Notes: generated by a model not told the origin, from the sequence alone. 64,000 nt of DNA from Rhodoferax_B ferrireducens_A (GCF_031458075.1 NZ_JAVDXT010000003.1:124001-188000); one strand, 5' to 3'; shown: positions 49,732 to 58,979, counted from the first letter of the stretch. Program-made: numbers and translations.

Positions 49732-49753
49732 GGCGTTGGAGTCTCGGTAAATG

Positions 49754-49773
49754 GGCGGGATAGTCAGCCCGCC
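49754..49773 (-). terminator. weak hairpin between azlD and pgk
   Basis: GGCGGG with CCCGCC around eight bases, 20 bp after the azlD stop, no T run. Possible 3'-end structure only. Confidence 0.3.
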
Positions 49774-49790
49774 ATTCTAGAAGTGCCGAG

Positions 49791-50129
49791 TTACCAACCC
49801 CAACCAAGATGCAACGGCAGGTACACCAGCATGCCGGCCACGATGGTCAGCAGCACGTCACGGCGCCAGAAGTACACCAGCGCGCCGACGGCAGCGCCGA
49901 ACAGGCGTGCATCCATCCAGGTGGTCAGCAGCTGGCCCTGGGTCATCAGCACCTCGGGCAGCACCACGGCCGACAGGGCGGCAATCGGCGCGTACTGCAG
50001 GCCGCGCTGGGCCCAGTGCGGCAGGCCGGCGGACTTGCGGCTCAGAAAGAAGAAGCAGCGCGTCAGCACCGTGATCAGCGCCAGGCCAATGATCAGCGCC
50101 ACGGTGTACAGGTCGGTGCTGCCGTTCAT
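49791..50129 (-). CDS. azlD: AzlD family branched-chain amino acid transport subunit
   Basis: 112 aa with three or four hydrophobic segments (ALIIGLALITVLTRCFFF; GLQYAPIAALSAVVLPEVL; TIVAGMLVYLPLHLG). AzlD pairs with AzlC (YgaZH type) to export branched-chain or related amino acids. Its ATG (50129) overlaps the azlC stop by 4 bp. Confidence 0.93.
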   Translation of the reverse strand: MNGSTDLYTVALIIGLALITVLTRCFFFLSRKSAGLPHWAQRGLQYAPIAALSAVVLPEVLMTQGQLLTTWMDARLFGAAVGALVYFWRRDVLLTIVAGMLVYLPLHLGWGW

Positions 50130-50863
50130 TCCGCGCGCTCCTTACCGGGCGCCGGGCGCAGCTTCTCGGTGCCCATACAGGCCAGCACCGCCACCGCAAT
50201 CGCCACCACGATGTTCAGCTTGAACGGCAGCTGGTAGGCCACGATGGCCGCGACCGCCGCCACCGCCGCCGACAGCAGCCGCAGCCGCGTGCTGGCCAGC
50301 GAACACAGAATGCCGATCAGGCACAAAATGCCGGCAAAACCCAGGCCCCAGGTGGTGGGGATGAAGTTGGCCAGCACCACGCCGGTGATGCTGATCGGCA
50401 TCCAGCTGATCCAGGTGGCGGTATTGCTGCCGGCCAGATAGGCTTCCTGGGCGTTGCGCGCCTCGGGGGTGTCGCCCGGGTGCGGAAAGCGCTTGGTGAA
50501 CATCACATAGGTCAGATCGGTGGTCAGGTAGCCGTGGCTGATGCGCTCCAGCCAGGGCAGGTGCATCAGATAGGGCCGCAGGTGCAGGCTGAACACCACA
50601 AAGCGCAGGTTCACGCAAAACGCCGTGGCCAGGATCACCCAGGCCGGCGCGCCGGCAATCATCAGCGGCGTGGCAGCCAGCTGCGAGCTGCCGGCAAACA
50701 CCGTCAAGGTCATCAGCAGCGCCGCCCCCAGGCCCATGCCCGAATTGGCCATGGCCACGCCGGTCATCAAACCCCAGGCCGCCATGCCCGGGGCTTGCGG
50801 CCACATCTCGGCAGCACCGATGCGGAATTCGGGGTGGATGCGGTTAGCGCGCTTCAGGAACAT
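50126..50863 (-). CDS. azlC: AzlC family branched-chain amino acid exporter
   Basis: 245 aa with about seven membrane segments. Typical AzlC features: GLMTGVAMANSGMGLGAALL, TVFAGSSQLAATPLM near 54-68, NLRFVVFSLHLRPYL near 83-97 and TTDLTYVMF. Start ATG 50863 lies inside the 3' end of fmt (20-bp overlap), so it may be translated in the same transcript: def, fmt, azlC, azlD. Confidence 0.94.
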   Translation of the reverse strand: MFLKRANRIHPEFRIGAAEMWPQAPGMAAWGLMTGVAMANSGMGLGAALLMTLTVFAGSSQLAATPLMIAGAPAWVILATAFCVNLRFVVFSLHLRPYLMHLPWLERISHGYLTTDLTYVMFTKRFPHPGDTPEARNAQEAYLAGSNTATWISWMPISITGVVLANFIPTTWGLGFAGILCLIGILCSLASTRLRLLSAAVAAVAAIVAYQLPFKLNIVVAIAVAVLACMGTEKLRPAPGKERAE

Positions 50864-51824
50864 CGGCTGTGCCTTCGAACACCATGCCAGGCTGCAGATC
50901 GCAGCCGCGCAGGAAGTCGGCCACCGCCAGGCGCTTGCCGCCCGGGCGCTGCACCAGCGCGATATTTACTATCGAATCCATAGCTGCTACCGCAATGTAG
51001 TCCTGCGCCAGAGCCACAATCGATCCACAACCCGCATGCGCCGGCGGCCGGGCATCTGACACGCTGGCCGCCCAGACTTTCAGGCTGTCGCCGGCCAACT
51101 GGGTGGCGGCGCCGGGAAACGGGTTGAAAGCCCGGATGCGGCGCACGATGGTCTGCGCGCTTTGGCTCCAGTCGATGGCGGCTTCGCGTTTTTCGATCTT
51201 GTGGGCGTAGCAAATGCCTTCGGCCGGCTGCGGCACGCGCGCCAACGTATCCAGCTGGGCCAGCGTCTGCACCACCATGCGTCCGCCCAGGGCGGCCAGC
51301 TTGTCGTGCAGGCTGCCGGTGGTGTCCGTGGGGTCTATAGGCAGGGCTTCGACCAGCAGCATGTCGCCGGTATCCAGGCCAGCGTCCATCTGCATGATGG
51401 TGACGCCAGTCGTGGCGTCGCCCGCCTCGATGGCCCGGTGGATGGGCGCGGCGCCGCGCCAGCGCGGCAGCAGGCTGGCATGGATGTTCAAACAGCCACG
51501 CGGTGGCAAGTCCAGCACCCACTGCGGCAGGATCAGGCCGTAAGCCACCACCACCATCACATCGGCCTGGGCATCGACTAGCGCCTGCTGCGCGGCAGCC
51601 GCATCTTCGGGGTATTTGCCGTCCAGGCGCAGGCTGCGCGGCTGGGCCACGGGAATGCCATGGGCCAGCGCATGCTGCTTGACCGGCGAGGCCTGCAGCT
51701 TCATGCCGCGGCCGGCGGGCCGGTCCGGCTGGGTGAGGACTAGAACCATCTCGTGGCCGGCCGCCTGCAGCTGGGCCAGCGCGACCTGGGCGAACTCCGG
51801 CGTGCCCGCAAAAATGACGCGCAT
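50844..51824 (-). CDS. fmt: methionyl-tRNA formyltransferase
   Basis: 326 aa; adds the formyl group to Met-tRNA for initiation. N-terminal MRVIFAGTPEFAQVAL, formyl-THF site with HASLLPRWRGAAPIHRAI near 132-149 (the catalytic His and following Asp region), and C-terminal OB-like domain from about 205. Start ATG 51824 shares one base with the def stop (TGATG). A family-A repeat encodes residues about 269-286 in the C-terminal domain, between QDYIA and the next strand. Confidence 0.97.
   Translation of the reverse strand: MRVIFAGTPEFAQVALAQLQAAGHEMVLVLTQPDRPAGRGMKLQASPVKQHALAHGIPVAQPRSLRLDGKYPEDAAAAQQALVDAQADVMVVVAYGLILPQWVLDLPPRGCLNIHASLLPRWRGAAPIHRAIEAGDATTGVTIMQMDAGLDTGDMLLVEALPIDPTDTTGSLHDKLAALGGRMVVQTLAQLDTLARVPQPAEGICYAHKIEKREAAIDWSQSAQTIVRRIRAFNPFPGAATQLAGDSLKVWAASVSDARPPAHAGCGSIVALAQDYIAVAAMDSIVNIALVQRPGGKRLAVADFLRGCDLQPGMVFEGTADVPEAR
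50968..51016. repeat. palindromic repeat A, copy 11 (inside fmt)
   Basis: ACTATCGAATCCATAGCTGC, then TACCGCAATGTAGTCCTGCG, then CCAGAGCCA. Outer ATAGCTGCT and inner CCTGCGCCAGAG match family A. It encodes LAQDYIAVAAMDSIV and leaves fmt intact. Confidence 0.65.
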
Positions 51825-52345
51825 CAAGCCACGTCCGCTTTGCCCATGGCGCGGCGCGTCTTGAGCATCTTGCTTTTGATACGGTTGCGTTTCAGCGGCG
51901 ACAGGTATTCGACGAACACCTTGCCGAGCAGATGGTCCATCTCGTGCTGCACGCAGATCGCCAGCAGGCCCTCGGCCTCCAGGGTGCGCGACTGGCCCTC
52001 GCCATCCAGTGCGGTGACACGGATCTGGGTGGAACGCTCGACGCCGTCGTAAATGCCGGGCACCGACAGGCAGCCTTCGTCGTTCAGCACCCGCTCTTCG
52101 CTGGCCCACAGGATCTCGGGGTTGATCAGCACCAGCGGCGCATTGCGCTCCTCGGACACGTCGATCACCACCAGGCGCTCGTGCACATCCACCTGGGTCG
52201 CCGCCAGGCCGATGCCGTTGGCCTCGTACATGGTCTCCAGCATGTCGGCGATCAGGCCCTGGATGCGTGCATCCACCGCCGTGACCGGTCGTGCTAAGGT
52301 GTGCAGCTTGGGATCTGGATATTGAAGAATTGAAAGTAGCGCCAT
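51824..52345 (-). CDS. def: peptide deformylase
   Basis: 173 aa metalloenzyme removing the N-formyl group from new proteins. All three signatures are present: GIGLAATQVDV near 44-54, EGCLSVPG near 90-97 with the metal Cys, and CVQHEMDHLLGK near 131-142 with HEMDH. It is partner of fmt in one transcript. A 57-bp hairpin (52370-52426) lies in its upstream region. Start at ATG 52345. Confidence 0.98.
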   Translation of the reverse strand: MALLSILQYPDPKLHTLARPVTAVDARIQGLIADMLETMYEANGIGLAATQVDVHERLVVIDVSEERNAPLVLINPEILWASEERVLNDEGCLSVPGIYDGVERSTQIRVTALDGEGQSRTLEAEGLLAICVQHEMDHLLGKVFVEYLSPLKRNRIKSKMLKTRRAMGKADVA

Positions 52346-52369
52346 GGAATCTCACCGAAAATGTCGAGC

Positions 52370-52426
52370 GCGTACGCAACTCCCGAGAGAAGGGCTCTCC
52401 GCCCTTTTCTCGGGAGTTGCGTACGC
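52370..52426. repeat. 57-bp near-perfect hairpin upstream of def
   Basis: 26-bp arms, 52370-52395 and 52401-52426, with 25 of 26 complementary positions around TCTCC. Core CAACTCCCGAGA, ends GCGTACGC. Outside it lies a second pair AAAGTAGCG (52333-52341) and CGCTACTTT (52442-52450). It starts 25 bp upstream of the def start and lies in the gap of 263 bp shared with the divergent LysM gene. Confidence 0.8.
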
Positions 52427-52608
52427 CGTGTGTCTCTATTTTCGCTACTTTTGCGCCGGCATAAATGGACCGGGCCCAATATTCGTTGCCCAACCAGGGG
52501 CTTGGGCGCAGAATCGCGCGTAATTTGTCTTTAGTTTTCCGTCGGATCAGCGTCCTGTACAGGACCGGGCAGCGGTAGCCCCGGCGGGTATTTGTGGTGC
52601 AACCAAAT

Positions 52609-53838
52609 ATGAAATACATGATGGCGGGAGTGGGTACACGTTGGGCTATCGCATCGGCGTGTGCCGCTCTCATGGGCGGCTTGTCCGTACCTGCAGCGCT
52701 GGCCCAGAATTACCCGATCAGCCCGGCCCAGCAGGCCACCGCCAGCCAGGTCGCCCAGAACGGCGTGCCGCTGAGCGATCTCGCACCCAATGCCCCCGAC
52801 CGCTATACCGTCAAATCCGGCGACACGCTGTGGGCGATTTCCGGCCTGTTTTTGACCTCCCCCTGGCGCTGGCCCGAGCTCTGGGGCATGAACCAGCAGG
52901 AAGTGCAGAACCCGCACCGCATCTACCCCGGCCAGGAACTGCGGCTGGTCAAGAAAGACGGCCGCGCCATGCTAGTGGCCGGCCGGGCCCAGCCGGGCGA
53001 CGGACTGCGCACCGTGCGCATGTCGCCACGCACCCGCATCGAAAACCTGGGCGACAACGCCCTGCCTACGCTGCAGACCAATCTGATCGAGCCCTTTCTG
53101 GCCGAGCCGCTGATCGTCGACGAAAACACCCTGGCCCTGGCGCCGCGCATCGTCGCCACGCCGGAAGACCGCATCTTGCTCAGCCGCGGCGACCGCGCCT
53201 ATGTGCGCGGGCCGCTGGAAGCACCGCTGCTTGACGAAAAAGGCAAGCCCTGGAACTTCCGCGTCATGCGCAAGGCCACGCCGCTGCGCGACCCGATCAC
53301 CAAGGAAGTGCTGGGCTATGAAACCCAGTACGTCGGCAAGGTGGTGCTGGTCAAGGGCGAAAGCCGCCAGCTGTCGGGCGCAGTCGACAAGAATGGCCAG
53401 CCGCTGATGGACATCGTGCCGGCCAGCGTCGACGTCCAGTCGATCAAGGAAGAAATCAGCATCGGCGACCGCCTGCTGCCCGAACCCGAACGCGAGCTGC
53501 TGAACTTCGTGCCCCGCGCGCCGTCGCAGAATGTCGATGCGCGCATCGTCTCGGTCTACGGCAGCACCTCCATCGTGAATGCCGCCCAGTACCAGATTGT
53601 GGTGATCAACAAGGGCACGCGCGATGGCATCGAGCGCGGCCATGTGCTGTCGCTGCTGTCCGCCGGGCCCAGCATGGTCGACACCACCGACACCCCGAAA
53701 ACCCGCATCAAACTGCCGGACGAGCAAAACGGCCTGCTGATGGTGTTCCGCCCGTTCGAGCGCCTGTCCTACGGACTGATCCTGGAAATCAAGACCGGCG
53801 TCAAGGTAGGCGACCGCCTGACCACGCCACCGCGCTAA
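52609..53838 (+). CDS. LysM domain cell-wall-binding protein
   Basis: 409 aa exported protein. The hydrophobic signal (WAIASACAALMGGLSVPAALA) ends near residue 33. One LysM domain at about 65-115: RYTVKSGDTLWAISGLFL, then IYPGQELRLV. The remaining 290 residues have no motif recognised. LysM binds peptidoglycan. Upstream of dprA on the same strand, 19 bp apart, an arrangement seen in many betaproteobacteria. The ATG 52609 is chosen because it starts a proper signal peptide; the gap upstream contains the def hairpin. Confidence 0.9.
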   Translation: MKYMMAGVGTRWAIASACAALMGGLSVPAALAQNYPISPAQQATASQVAQNGVPLSDLAPNAPDRYTVKSGDTLWAISGLFLTSPWRWPELWGMNQQEVQNPHRIYPGQELRLVKKDGRAMLVAGRAQPGDGLRTVRMSPRTRIENLGDNALPTLQTNLIEPFLAEPLIVDENTLALAPRIVATPEDRILLSRGDRAYVRGPLEAPLLDEKGKPWNFRVMRKATPLRDPITKEVLGYETQYVGKVVLVKGESRQLSGAVDKNGQPLMDIVPASVDVQSIKEEISIGDRLLPEPERELLNFVPRAPSQNVDARIVSVYGSTSIVNAAQYQIVVINKGTRDGIERGHVLSLLSAGPSMVDTTDTPKTRIKLPDEQNGLLMVFRPFERLSYGLILEIKTGVKVGDRLTTPPR

Positions 53839-53857
53839 GCTGCCGCGGCCCCTGCGC

Positions 53858-54997
53858 ATGGAGCGCGACGAACTCGCCGCCTGGCTGCAGCTACTGCTGA
53901 CGCCTGGCATTGGCAACGAAGCCGCCCGGCGCCTGCTGGCGGCTTTCGGGCTGCCACAAGCGGTGTTTGCGCAATCCCAGGCCTCGCTGCAGCAAGTCGT
54001 TCCCCCGGCCCACGCCAGCGCGCTGCTGCAAACACCACCTGAGCTGGCCGCGCATCTGGAGGCCACCGCCCAGTGGCTGGCGCAGGCCGAGGCCGCGCCA
54101 CGCAGCCTGATCACCCTGGGCGATGCCCACTACCCCACGTCTTTGCTGGCCATGGCCGACCCGCCGCTGCTGCTGTTTGCGCTGGGCCGCACCGACCTGT
54201 GGCAGGCCGGCAGCACGCAGAACATCGCCATCGTCGGCAGCCGCAACCCGACACCGCAAGGCGAGGCCAATGCCCGGCAATTCGGCAAAGCCTGCGCCCA
54301 GGCAGGTTTAACCGTGGTGTCCGGCCTGGCGCTGGGCGTGGACAGCGCGGCCCACCAGGGCGCGCTGGAGGGCGCTGCCGCCGGGCAGCTGGCGACGATT
54401 GCCTTCGTCGGCACCGGTCTGGACCGGGTCTACCCCAAGCGCAACCTGGCCCTGGCACACCAGATCGCCGGGCACGGCCTGCTGCTCAGCGAATACCTGC
54501 TGGGCACGCCGCCGCTGCCGGCCAACTTTCCCAAGCGCAACCGGTTGATCGCCGGCCTGGCCCAGGGCACGCTGGTGGTGGAGGCGGCCCTGCAATCGGG
54601 CTCGCTGATCACCGCCCGGCTGGCCTCGGAGCAGGGCAAAGAGGTGTTCGCCATCCCCGGCTCCATCCACGCGCCCCAGGCCCGCGGCTGCCATGCGCTG
54701 ATCAAGCAGGGCGCCAAACTGGTGGAGACCATCCAGGATGTGCTGGACGAACTGCAGTTGCCTGGCACTACGGATTTGATAGCTGCTAGCGCAGATACAG
54801 ACAGCGCTGATGGCCAAAATGATGCTGAGAATCCTTTGCTGGCCGCACTCGGCTTCGACCCGGTCGGCCTGGATGCGCTGGTGGCCCGCACCGGCATTGC
54901 CCCGGCCCAGCTGCAGGTCCAGCTGCTGGAACTGGAGCTGGACAACCTGGTCGCCCGCCTGCCCGGCGGCCTGTTCCAGCGCATGGGACGGGCTTGA
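53858..54997 (+). CDS. dprA: DNA-processing protein DprA
   Basis: 379 aa; loads RecA on incoming single-stranded DNA in natural transformation. N-terminal helical region with PGIGNEAARRLL, then the Rossmann core: NIAIVGSRNPT near 124-134, VVSGLALGVDSAAHQGAL near 152-169, PANFPKRNRLIAGL, VVEAALQSGSLITARLA, and FAIPGSIHAPQARGCHALI. C-terminal winged-helix DML1-like domain near 325-379. A family-A repeat forms the linker (about 306-319) between the core and C-terminal domain. Downstream of the LysM gene and followed by smg. Confidence 0.97.
   Translation: MERDELAAWLQLLLTPGIGNEAARRLLAAFGLPQAVFAQSQASLQQVVPPAHASALLQTPPELAAHLEATAQWLAQAEAAPRSLITLGDAHYPTSLLAMADPPLLLFALGRTDLWQAGSTQNIAIVGSRNPTPQGEANARQFGKACAQAGLTVVSGLALGVDSAAHQGALEGAAAGQLATIAFVGTGLDRVYPKRNLALAHQIAGHGLLLSEYLLGTPPLPANFPKRNRLIAGLAQGTLVVEAALQSGSLITARLASEQGKEVFAIPGSIHAPQARGCHALIKQGAKLVETIQDVLDELQLPGTTDLIAASADTDSADGQNDAENPLLAALGFDPVGLDALVARTGIAPAQLQVQLLELELDNLVARLPGGLFQRMGRA
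54774..54815. repeat. palindromic repeat A, copy 12 (inside dprA linker)
   Basis: TTGATAGCTGCTAGCGCAGA, TACAGACAGCGCTGATGGCC. Left half is canonical, right half decayed. It encodes LIAASADTDSADGQ, a flexible acidic linker between two folded domains. Confidence 0.7.
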
Positions 54998-55042
54998 TTT
55001 TTTAGCCCCGCCCCTGCAGCAGTTCTGCGCTATATTGGGGCC

Positions 55043-55540
55043 ATGTTTGAAGTACTCGTCTACGTTTATGAAAACTACTGGAGAGGCGATGCCTGTCCCG
55101 AGCCCCAGCAACTGGGACGCAAATTAACGGCTGTCGGCTTCGAGGCCGATGAGATCCAGGAGGCCTTGCGCTGGCTCGACGGCCTGCACCTGGCATCGCA
55201 CAAGCCTGAGCAGCAGCCCGGCACCCTGCCCGCGCTGCCGGCCAACAGCACCCTCGCCCTGCCCGCCACCGACAGCCTGCGGGTCTATTCGGTGGCCGAA
55301 CAAGACCATCTGGGCGCCGAATGCCTGGGCTTTGTGAGCTTTTTGGAAACCGCCGGAATTTTGGCGCCCAGCATGCGCGAAATTGTGCTCGACCGCGCAA
55401 TGGCCGCCAGCGGCAACCCGGTCACCCTGGACGACCTGAAGATCATCATCCTGATGGTCTACTGGAGTTTTGGCGAAGAGCCCGACGCCCTGGTGCTCGA
55501 CGAGCTGTGCGACGACGCCTCGGACCGCGTCGCCCACTAA
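55043..55540 (+). CDS. smg: Smg family protein (DUF494)
   Basis: 165 aa, the usual Smg length. MFEVLVYVYENYWRGDACP, LRVYSVAEQDHLGAECLGF near 86-104 and ILAPSMREIVLDRAMA near 111-126 are conserved. Smg follows dprA in many proteobacteria; function unknown. 45 bp after dprA. Convergent with the DUF1631 gene across a family-A repeat. Confidence 0.95.
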   Translation: MFEVLVYVYENYWRGDACPEPQQLGRKLTAVGFEADEIQEALRWLDGLHLASHKPEQQPGTLPALPANSTLALPATDSLRVYSVAEQDHLGAECLGFVSFLETAGILAPSMREIVLDRAMAASGNPVTLDDLKIIILMVYWSFGEEPDALVLDELCDDASDRVAH

Positions 55541-55544
55541 AGGC

Positions 55545-55605
55545 TTTTACAAGCCATTGAGGCCGCCAGCGCCCATGGAATGGGCGTGAGCAGCTACAAA
55601 AATCC
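55545..55605. repeat. palindromic repeat A, copy 13 (between convergent genes, degenerate)
   Basis: TTTACAAGCCATTGAGGC, CGCCAGCGCCCATGGAATGG, GCGTGAGCAGCTACAAAAAT. The inner arms have been replaced by GCGCCCATGGAATGGGCG, itself a palindrome; the outer CAGCTAC/A run is retained. Confidence 0.55.
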
Positions 55606-55611
55606 TAGTAT

Positions 55612-57999
55612 CTAAGCCAGCAAGCGCTCGGGGTTGGCGTCCAGCTTGGCCAATGCGTCGCGGGTGGCGCGCAGGGTCAGGGCTTCTTCTTCCTGCGGTA
55701 CCAGCAGGCCGGCCTGCAGATAGGCGGCCAGGCGACGCGCCTGGATCAGATAGCTGCGGCCGTCCATCGAGGCAAACAGATTCAGCTGCTTACGGTTGCT
55801 GCGCCAGGCGAACTGCACGCGGTTGACCTGGCGGTTGTGGTCCAGCATGAACCAATGACCCAGCTGCAGCTCCTGGGCCCAGGCCTGCATGGCCTCGGTG
55901 GGTTTGGAGCCGCCGTCGGCAATCACGTCGATGCTGGAAGCGTCCATGCCCAGCATCATCTCGATGTTTTCCGGGTCCAGCGGCAGGTCGCCTGCGTCTT
56001 CGTCGCTGAAGAAGTCTTCCAGATTGGCCAGGTGCGCGGCCATGGACTCGATGCGGGCTTGCGGGATCGCCTCGGTCTTGGACATGAAGGCATCGGCCAG
56101 CGTGTCGCTGATGTATTTGATGTGCAGCTCTTGCGCAGGCGTGTCCAACCCCAGCAAGCCCATGCCCTGGCGCAGGCGCTGCAGCAGGGTGGGCAGGCTC
56201 TGGATCACCCGGGCCCGGTCGGCGCGGTTCGGCTTGGCGCTGGCCGACCAGACCAGCTCGGAAGCGGCTTTCTTCAGAGCGATGGTGTCCTCGTGCTGCG
56301 GGCCGTTGCGCACCGCGGCCATGGCCAGCACCTCGGCCCAGACCTTGAACAGGAACTCGCGGATCTCGTCGCGCACCGGCATGTCCTTGAGCATGTTGCG
56401 CAGCTCGATGGTGTACTGGATCGCCAGGGTTTCCTTTTGTTCGACCTGCTGCGCCAGGCTGACCAGGCGCTGGGTGCTGCCTTTTTCGGTCAGGTACTTA
56501 GACAGGAACAACACGAATTCGTCGTACACCAGCTGGAACACCCGGCGCCCGGTTTCGGGGTACTGCTCGATCACCTGGACCACGCGCCGGATCTCGTTTT
56601 CCATCGCGGTGCCACTGATGGCGCTGGCGTCAAAGCCCATGACGCAGGAACCCATGCGGTCGATCAGCTGGCGTGCAGGATGGTCTACGGTGCTGAAAAA
56701 TTCGGGCTCCGCCAGGGCCACGCGCAGCACCGGCAGCTGCAGCCGGGCAAACCAGACCCGCACCGAAGGCGGAATCCGCTCTTCAGCCAGGATGCTCTGG
56801 AACATCAGGGCGACGATCTCGATGGTGGCTTTTTCGGCCGAGGTGGCAGCTTTTTGCTTGAGCTCGTTGGACCGTTCGCGCAGCGCCACGGCGACCTGGG
56901 ACACCTCGGCCGGGCTGTAGTCGAAGCGGTCGGTGTACACCACGCCGCCCGGCATCGGGTCGGTATCGCCGCCATCGCGCCTGCGGGCAATCGCACGGGC
57001 CAGCGCCGGCGAAACCGGATGCTGCTCGGTCGCATCGAAATCGCTGACGTGGTCGCTCAGCATGCGTTTCAGGTGGCCCATGACACCCTGGGCGCGGCGC
57101 CGGGCCCGTGCCAGCGGCGTCGCCGCCGTCATCATGCGGGTTTCTTCGGCACTGTTTTGCTGCATCCGGGCCCGCTGGATGCGCTCAGCGGCGCCGATAC
57201 TCGAATCCTCGTAAGCAGAGCCCGTGCCGCGCAACGCACCGGTACCGGTACCGCCAGCTGGCGCACCGGCCCAGCCCGAATCTTCGCCACCCGGCGTCGG
57301 TTGCGGCTCCTTGGTGACGCGGGACACGCCGGCAGTGGCCGCTCCAGCGGCATCGCTGCGCTTGACGCGGGTGCGCAAATCCACCGAGGGCATGACGCCA
57401 CTGTCCACCAGCAAGGCATTGGCGGATTCGTAGGCCGCCAGAATTTTGGTACCCAGCTCGCGCTGCAGCACATCGGTAACCAAGGGCAGAATATTGCGCG
57501 CCAGGCCCACGGTCGCCCATTGCTCAACCAGCGACAGCATCAGCACTTCGGGTCGCAGCGGGTCGTGGCTGTTCAATTCGCCCGTGCCCTCCAGCAGTTG
57601 GATGCGGGCGCACAGGTCGCCGTAGACCGCGCCCAGCCGGTCCAGAATTGCCAAGGACAGGCGCGAGGCGAGGATCTTGTTCTCCACCACGTCGTCGCCC
57701 ATCAACTCGAACTGGGACACGCGGTAGTTCGCCGGTGTCGCATGGGCCACGGGCAGCAAAGCTTTTTGCCAGGCCGCCACAGTGGACTGTTCCCAGGTCC
57801 GGTTGTGCCGCTGGTAGGCAGTCCAGGCGTCCTGGCGCTCGTGCATCTCGCGGGTGGTGCGCACTTCTTCCATCAGCGCCGTCAGGCGCCCGGCCACTGC
57901 CCGGTTGACATCGCCCATGCCTTGCCCCACTTCGGAGACGAAGCGCTCCCGCACCTTGCGGGCGAGTTGCAGGTCAGAAGGTGAGGCAGTGGTGGCCAT
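55612..57999 (-). CDS. DUF1631 family protein
   Basis: 795 aa, mostly helical cytosolic protein without recognised catalytic motifs. DUF1631 signatures are seen: RVSQFELMGDDVVENKILASRL near 120-141, split by a turn, LRPEVLMLSLVEQW, VLRVALAEPEFFSTVDHPAR near 435-454 and LIDRMGSC near 456. C-terminal AWRSNRKQLNLFASMDGRSYL resembles a PilZ-like tail found in some members. Ala/Gly-rich low-complexity middle (about 225-260) is a linker. Function unknown. Confidence 0.88.
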   Translation of the reverse strand: MATTASPSDLQLARKVRERFVSEVGQGMGDVNRAVAGRLTALMEEVRTTREMHERQDAWTAYQRHNRTWEQSTVAAWQKALLPVAHATPANYRVSQFELMGDDVVENKILASRLSLAILDRLGAVYGDLCARIQLLEGTGELNSHDPLRPEVLMLSLVEQWATVGLARNILPLVTDVLQRELGTKILAAYESANALLVDSGVMPSVDLRTRVKRSDAAGAATAGVSRVTKEPQPTPGGEDSGWAGAPAGGTGTGALRGTGSAYEDSSIGAAERIQRARMQQNSAEETRMMTAATPLARARRRAQGVMGHLKRMLSDHVSDFDATEQHPVSPALARAIARRRDGGDTDPMPGGVVYTDRFDYSPAEVSQVAVALRERSNELKQKAATSAEKATIEIVALMFQSILAEERIPPSVRVWFARLQLPVLRVALAEPEFFSTVDHPARQLIDRMGSCVMGFDASAISGTAMENEIRRVVQVIEQYPETGRRVFQLVYDEFVLFLSKYLTEKGSTQRLVSLAQQVEQKETLAIQYTIELRNMLKDMPVRDEIREFLFKVWAEVLAMAAVRNGPQHEDTIALKKAASELVWSASAKPNRADRARVIQSLPTLLQRLRQGMGLLGLDTPAQELHIKYISDTLADAFMSKTEAIPQARIESMAAHLANLEDFFSDEDAGDLPLDPENIEMMLGMDASSIDVIADGGSKPTEAMQAWAQELQLGHWFMLDHNRQVNRVQFAWRSNRKQLNLFASMDGRSYLIQARRLAAYLQAGLLVPQEEEALTLRATRDALAKLDANPERLLA

Positions 58000-58013
58000 A
58001 TGTCAGACGCGGA

Positions 58014-58967
58014 TCAAACGGTTGCACCCGCGTTGGGATCGTTAGGGTCTTCTTCTTTTTTGCCGGTCGACTTGACCAGGTCTTCGCGCTTGATGCCCAG
58101 CCACATGGCGATGGCCGCCGCCACAAACACCGAAGAGTAGATACCGAAGCAGATACCGATGGTGAGCGCCAGGGCAAAGTAATGCAGCGTGGGGCCGCCA
58201 AACAGCAGCATAGACAACACCATGATCTGGGTAGAGCCATGCGTAATGATAGTGCGGCTGATGGTCGAGGTAATCGCGTTGTCGATCACCTGCATCGTGC
58301 TCATCTTGCGGAAGCGCCGGAAGTTCTCGCGGATACGGTCAAAAATAACCACCGACTCGTTCACCGAATAGCCCAGCACCGCCAGCACCGCCGCCAGCAC
58401 CGGCAGCGAAAACTCCCACTGGAAGAAGGCGAAAAAGCCCAGGATGATCACCACGTCATGCAGGTTGGCGAAGATCGCCGCCACGGCGAACTTCCACTCG
58501 AAGCGGATCGCCAAGTACAGCATGATGCCGACCACCACAAAAGCCAGCGCCTTCAGGCCGTCGGCGGCCAGCTCGTCGCCCACCTGCGGGCCGACGAATT
58601 CGGTGCGCTGCAGCTGCACCGAGGCATCCAAGGTCTTCAGCGCGGCCAGCACCTGGTCGCTCTGCTGTGCCGAAGTCACGCCCTTTTGCACCGGCATGCG
58701 GATCAGCACGTCCTTGGAGGTGCCGAAATTCTGTACCTGCACATCGTTCAGGCCCAGGCCGGCGATCTGGGTGCGCACCTGGTTCAGATCGGCGGGCTGC
58801 GAATAGCTGACCTCCATCAAGGTGCCGCCCGTGAACTCGACCGACAGATGCAGGCCGCGCGAGAACAGGAAGAACACCGCCGCCACAAAGGTCAGGAACG
58901 AAACGATGTTGAATACCAGCGCATGCCGCATGAACGGAATGTCGCGGTGGATCTTGAAAAACTCCAT
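58014..58967 (-). CDS. secF: protein translocase subunit SecF
   Basis: 317 aa, six membrane helices with a periplasmic loop after the first (GLHLSVEFTGGTLMEVSYSQ, about 37-56). Conserved motifs: ILGFFAFFQWEFSLPVLAAV, GYSVNESVVIFDRIRENFR near 199-217 and ITHGSTQIMVLSML, the proton-path helices. SecDF uses the proton gradient to help release translocated proteins. 12 bp after secD; end of the yajC-secD-secF operon. Confidence 0.98.
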   Translation of the reverse strand: MEFFKIHRDIPFMRHALVFNIVSFLTFVAAVFFLFSRGLHLSVEFTGGTLMEVSYSQPADLNQVRTQIAGLGLNDVQVQNFGTSKDVLIRMPVQKGVTSAQQSDQVLAALKTLDASVQLQRTEFVGPQVGDELAADGLKALAFVVVGIMLYLAIRFEWKFAVAAIFANLHDVVIILGFFAFFQWEFSLPVLAAVLAVLGYSVNESVVIFDRIRENFRRFRKMSTMQVIDNAITSTISRTIITHGSTQIMVLSMLLFGGPTLHYFALALTIGICFGIYSSVFVAAAIAMWLGIKREDLVKSTGKKEEDPNDPNAGATV

Positions 58968-58979
58968 GGTGTCGCGTCC

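Noticed and set aside
51825..52673. Long N-terminal extension that would fuse fmt to sequence across def
   Set aside because: The frame is open by chance through def; the fmt N-terminus MRVIFAGTPEF at 51824 is canonical and coupled to the def stop.
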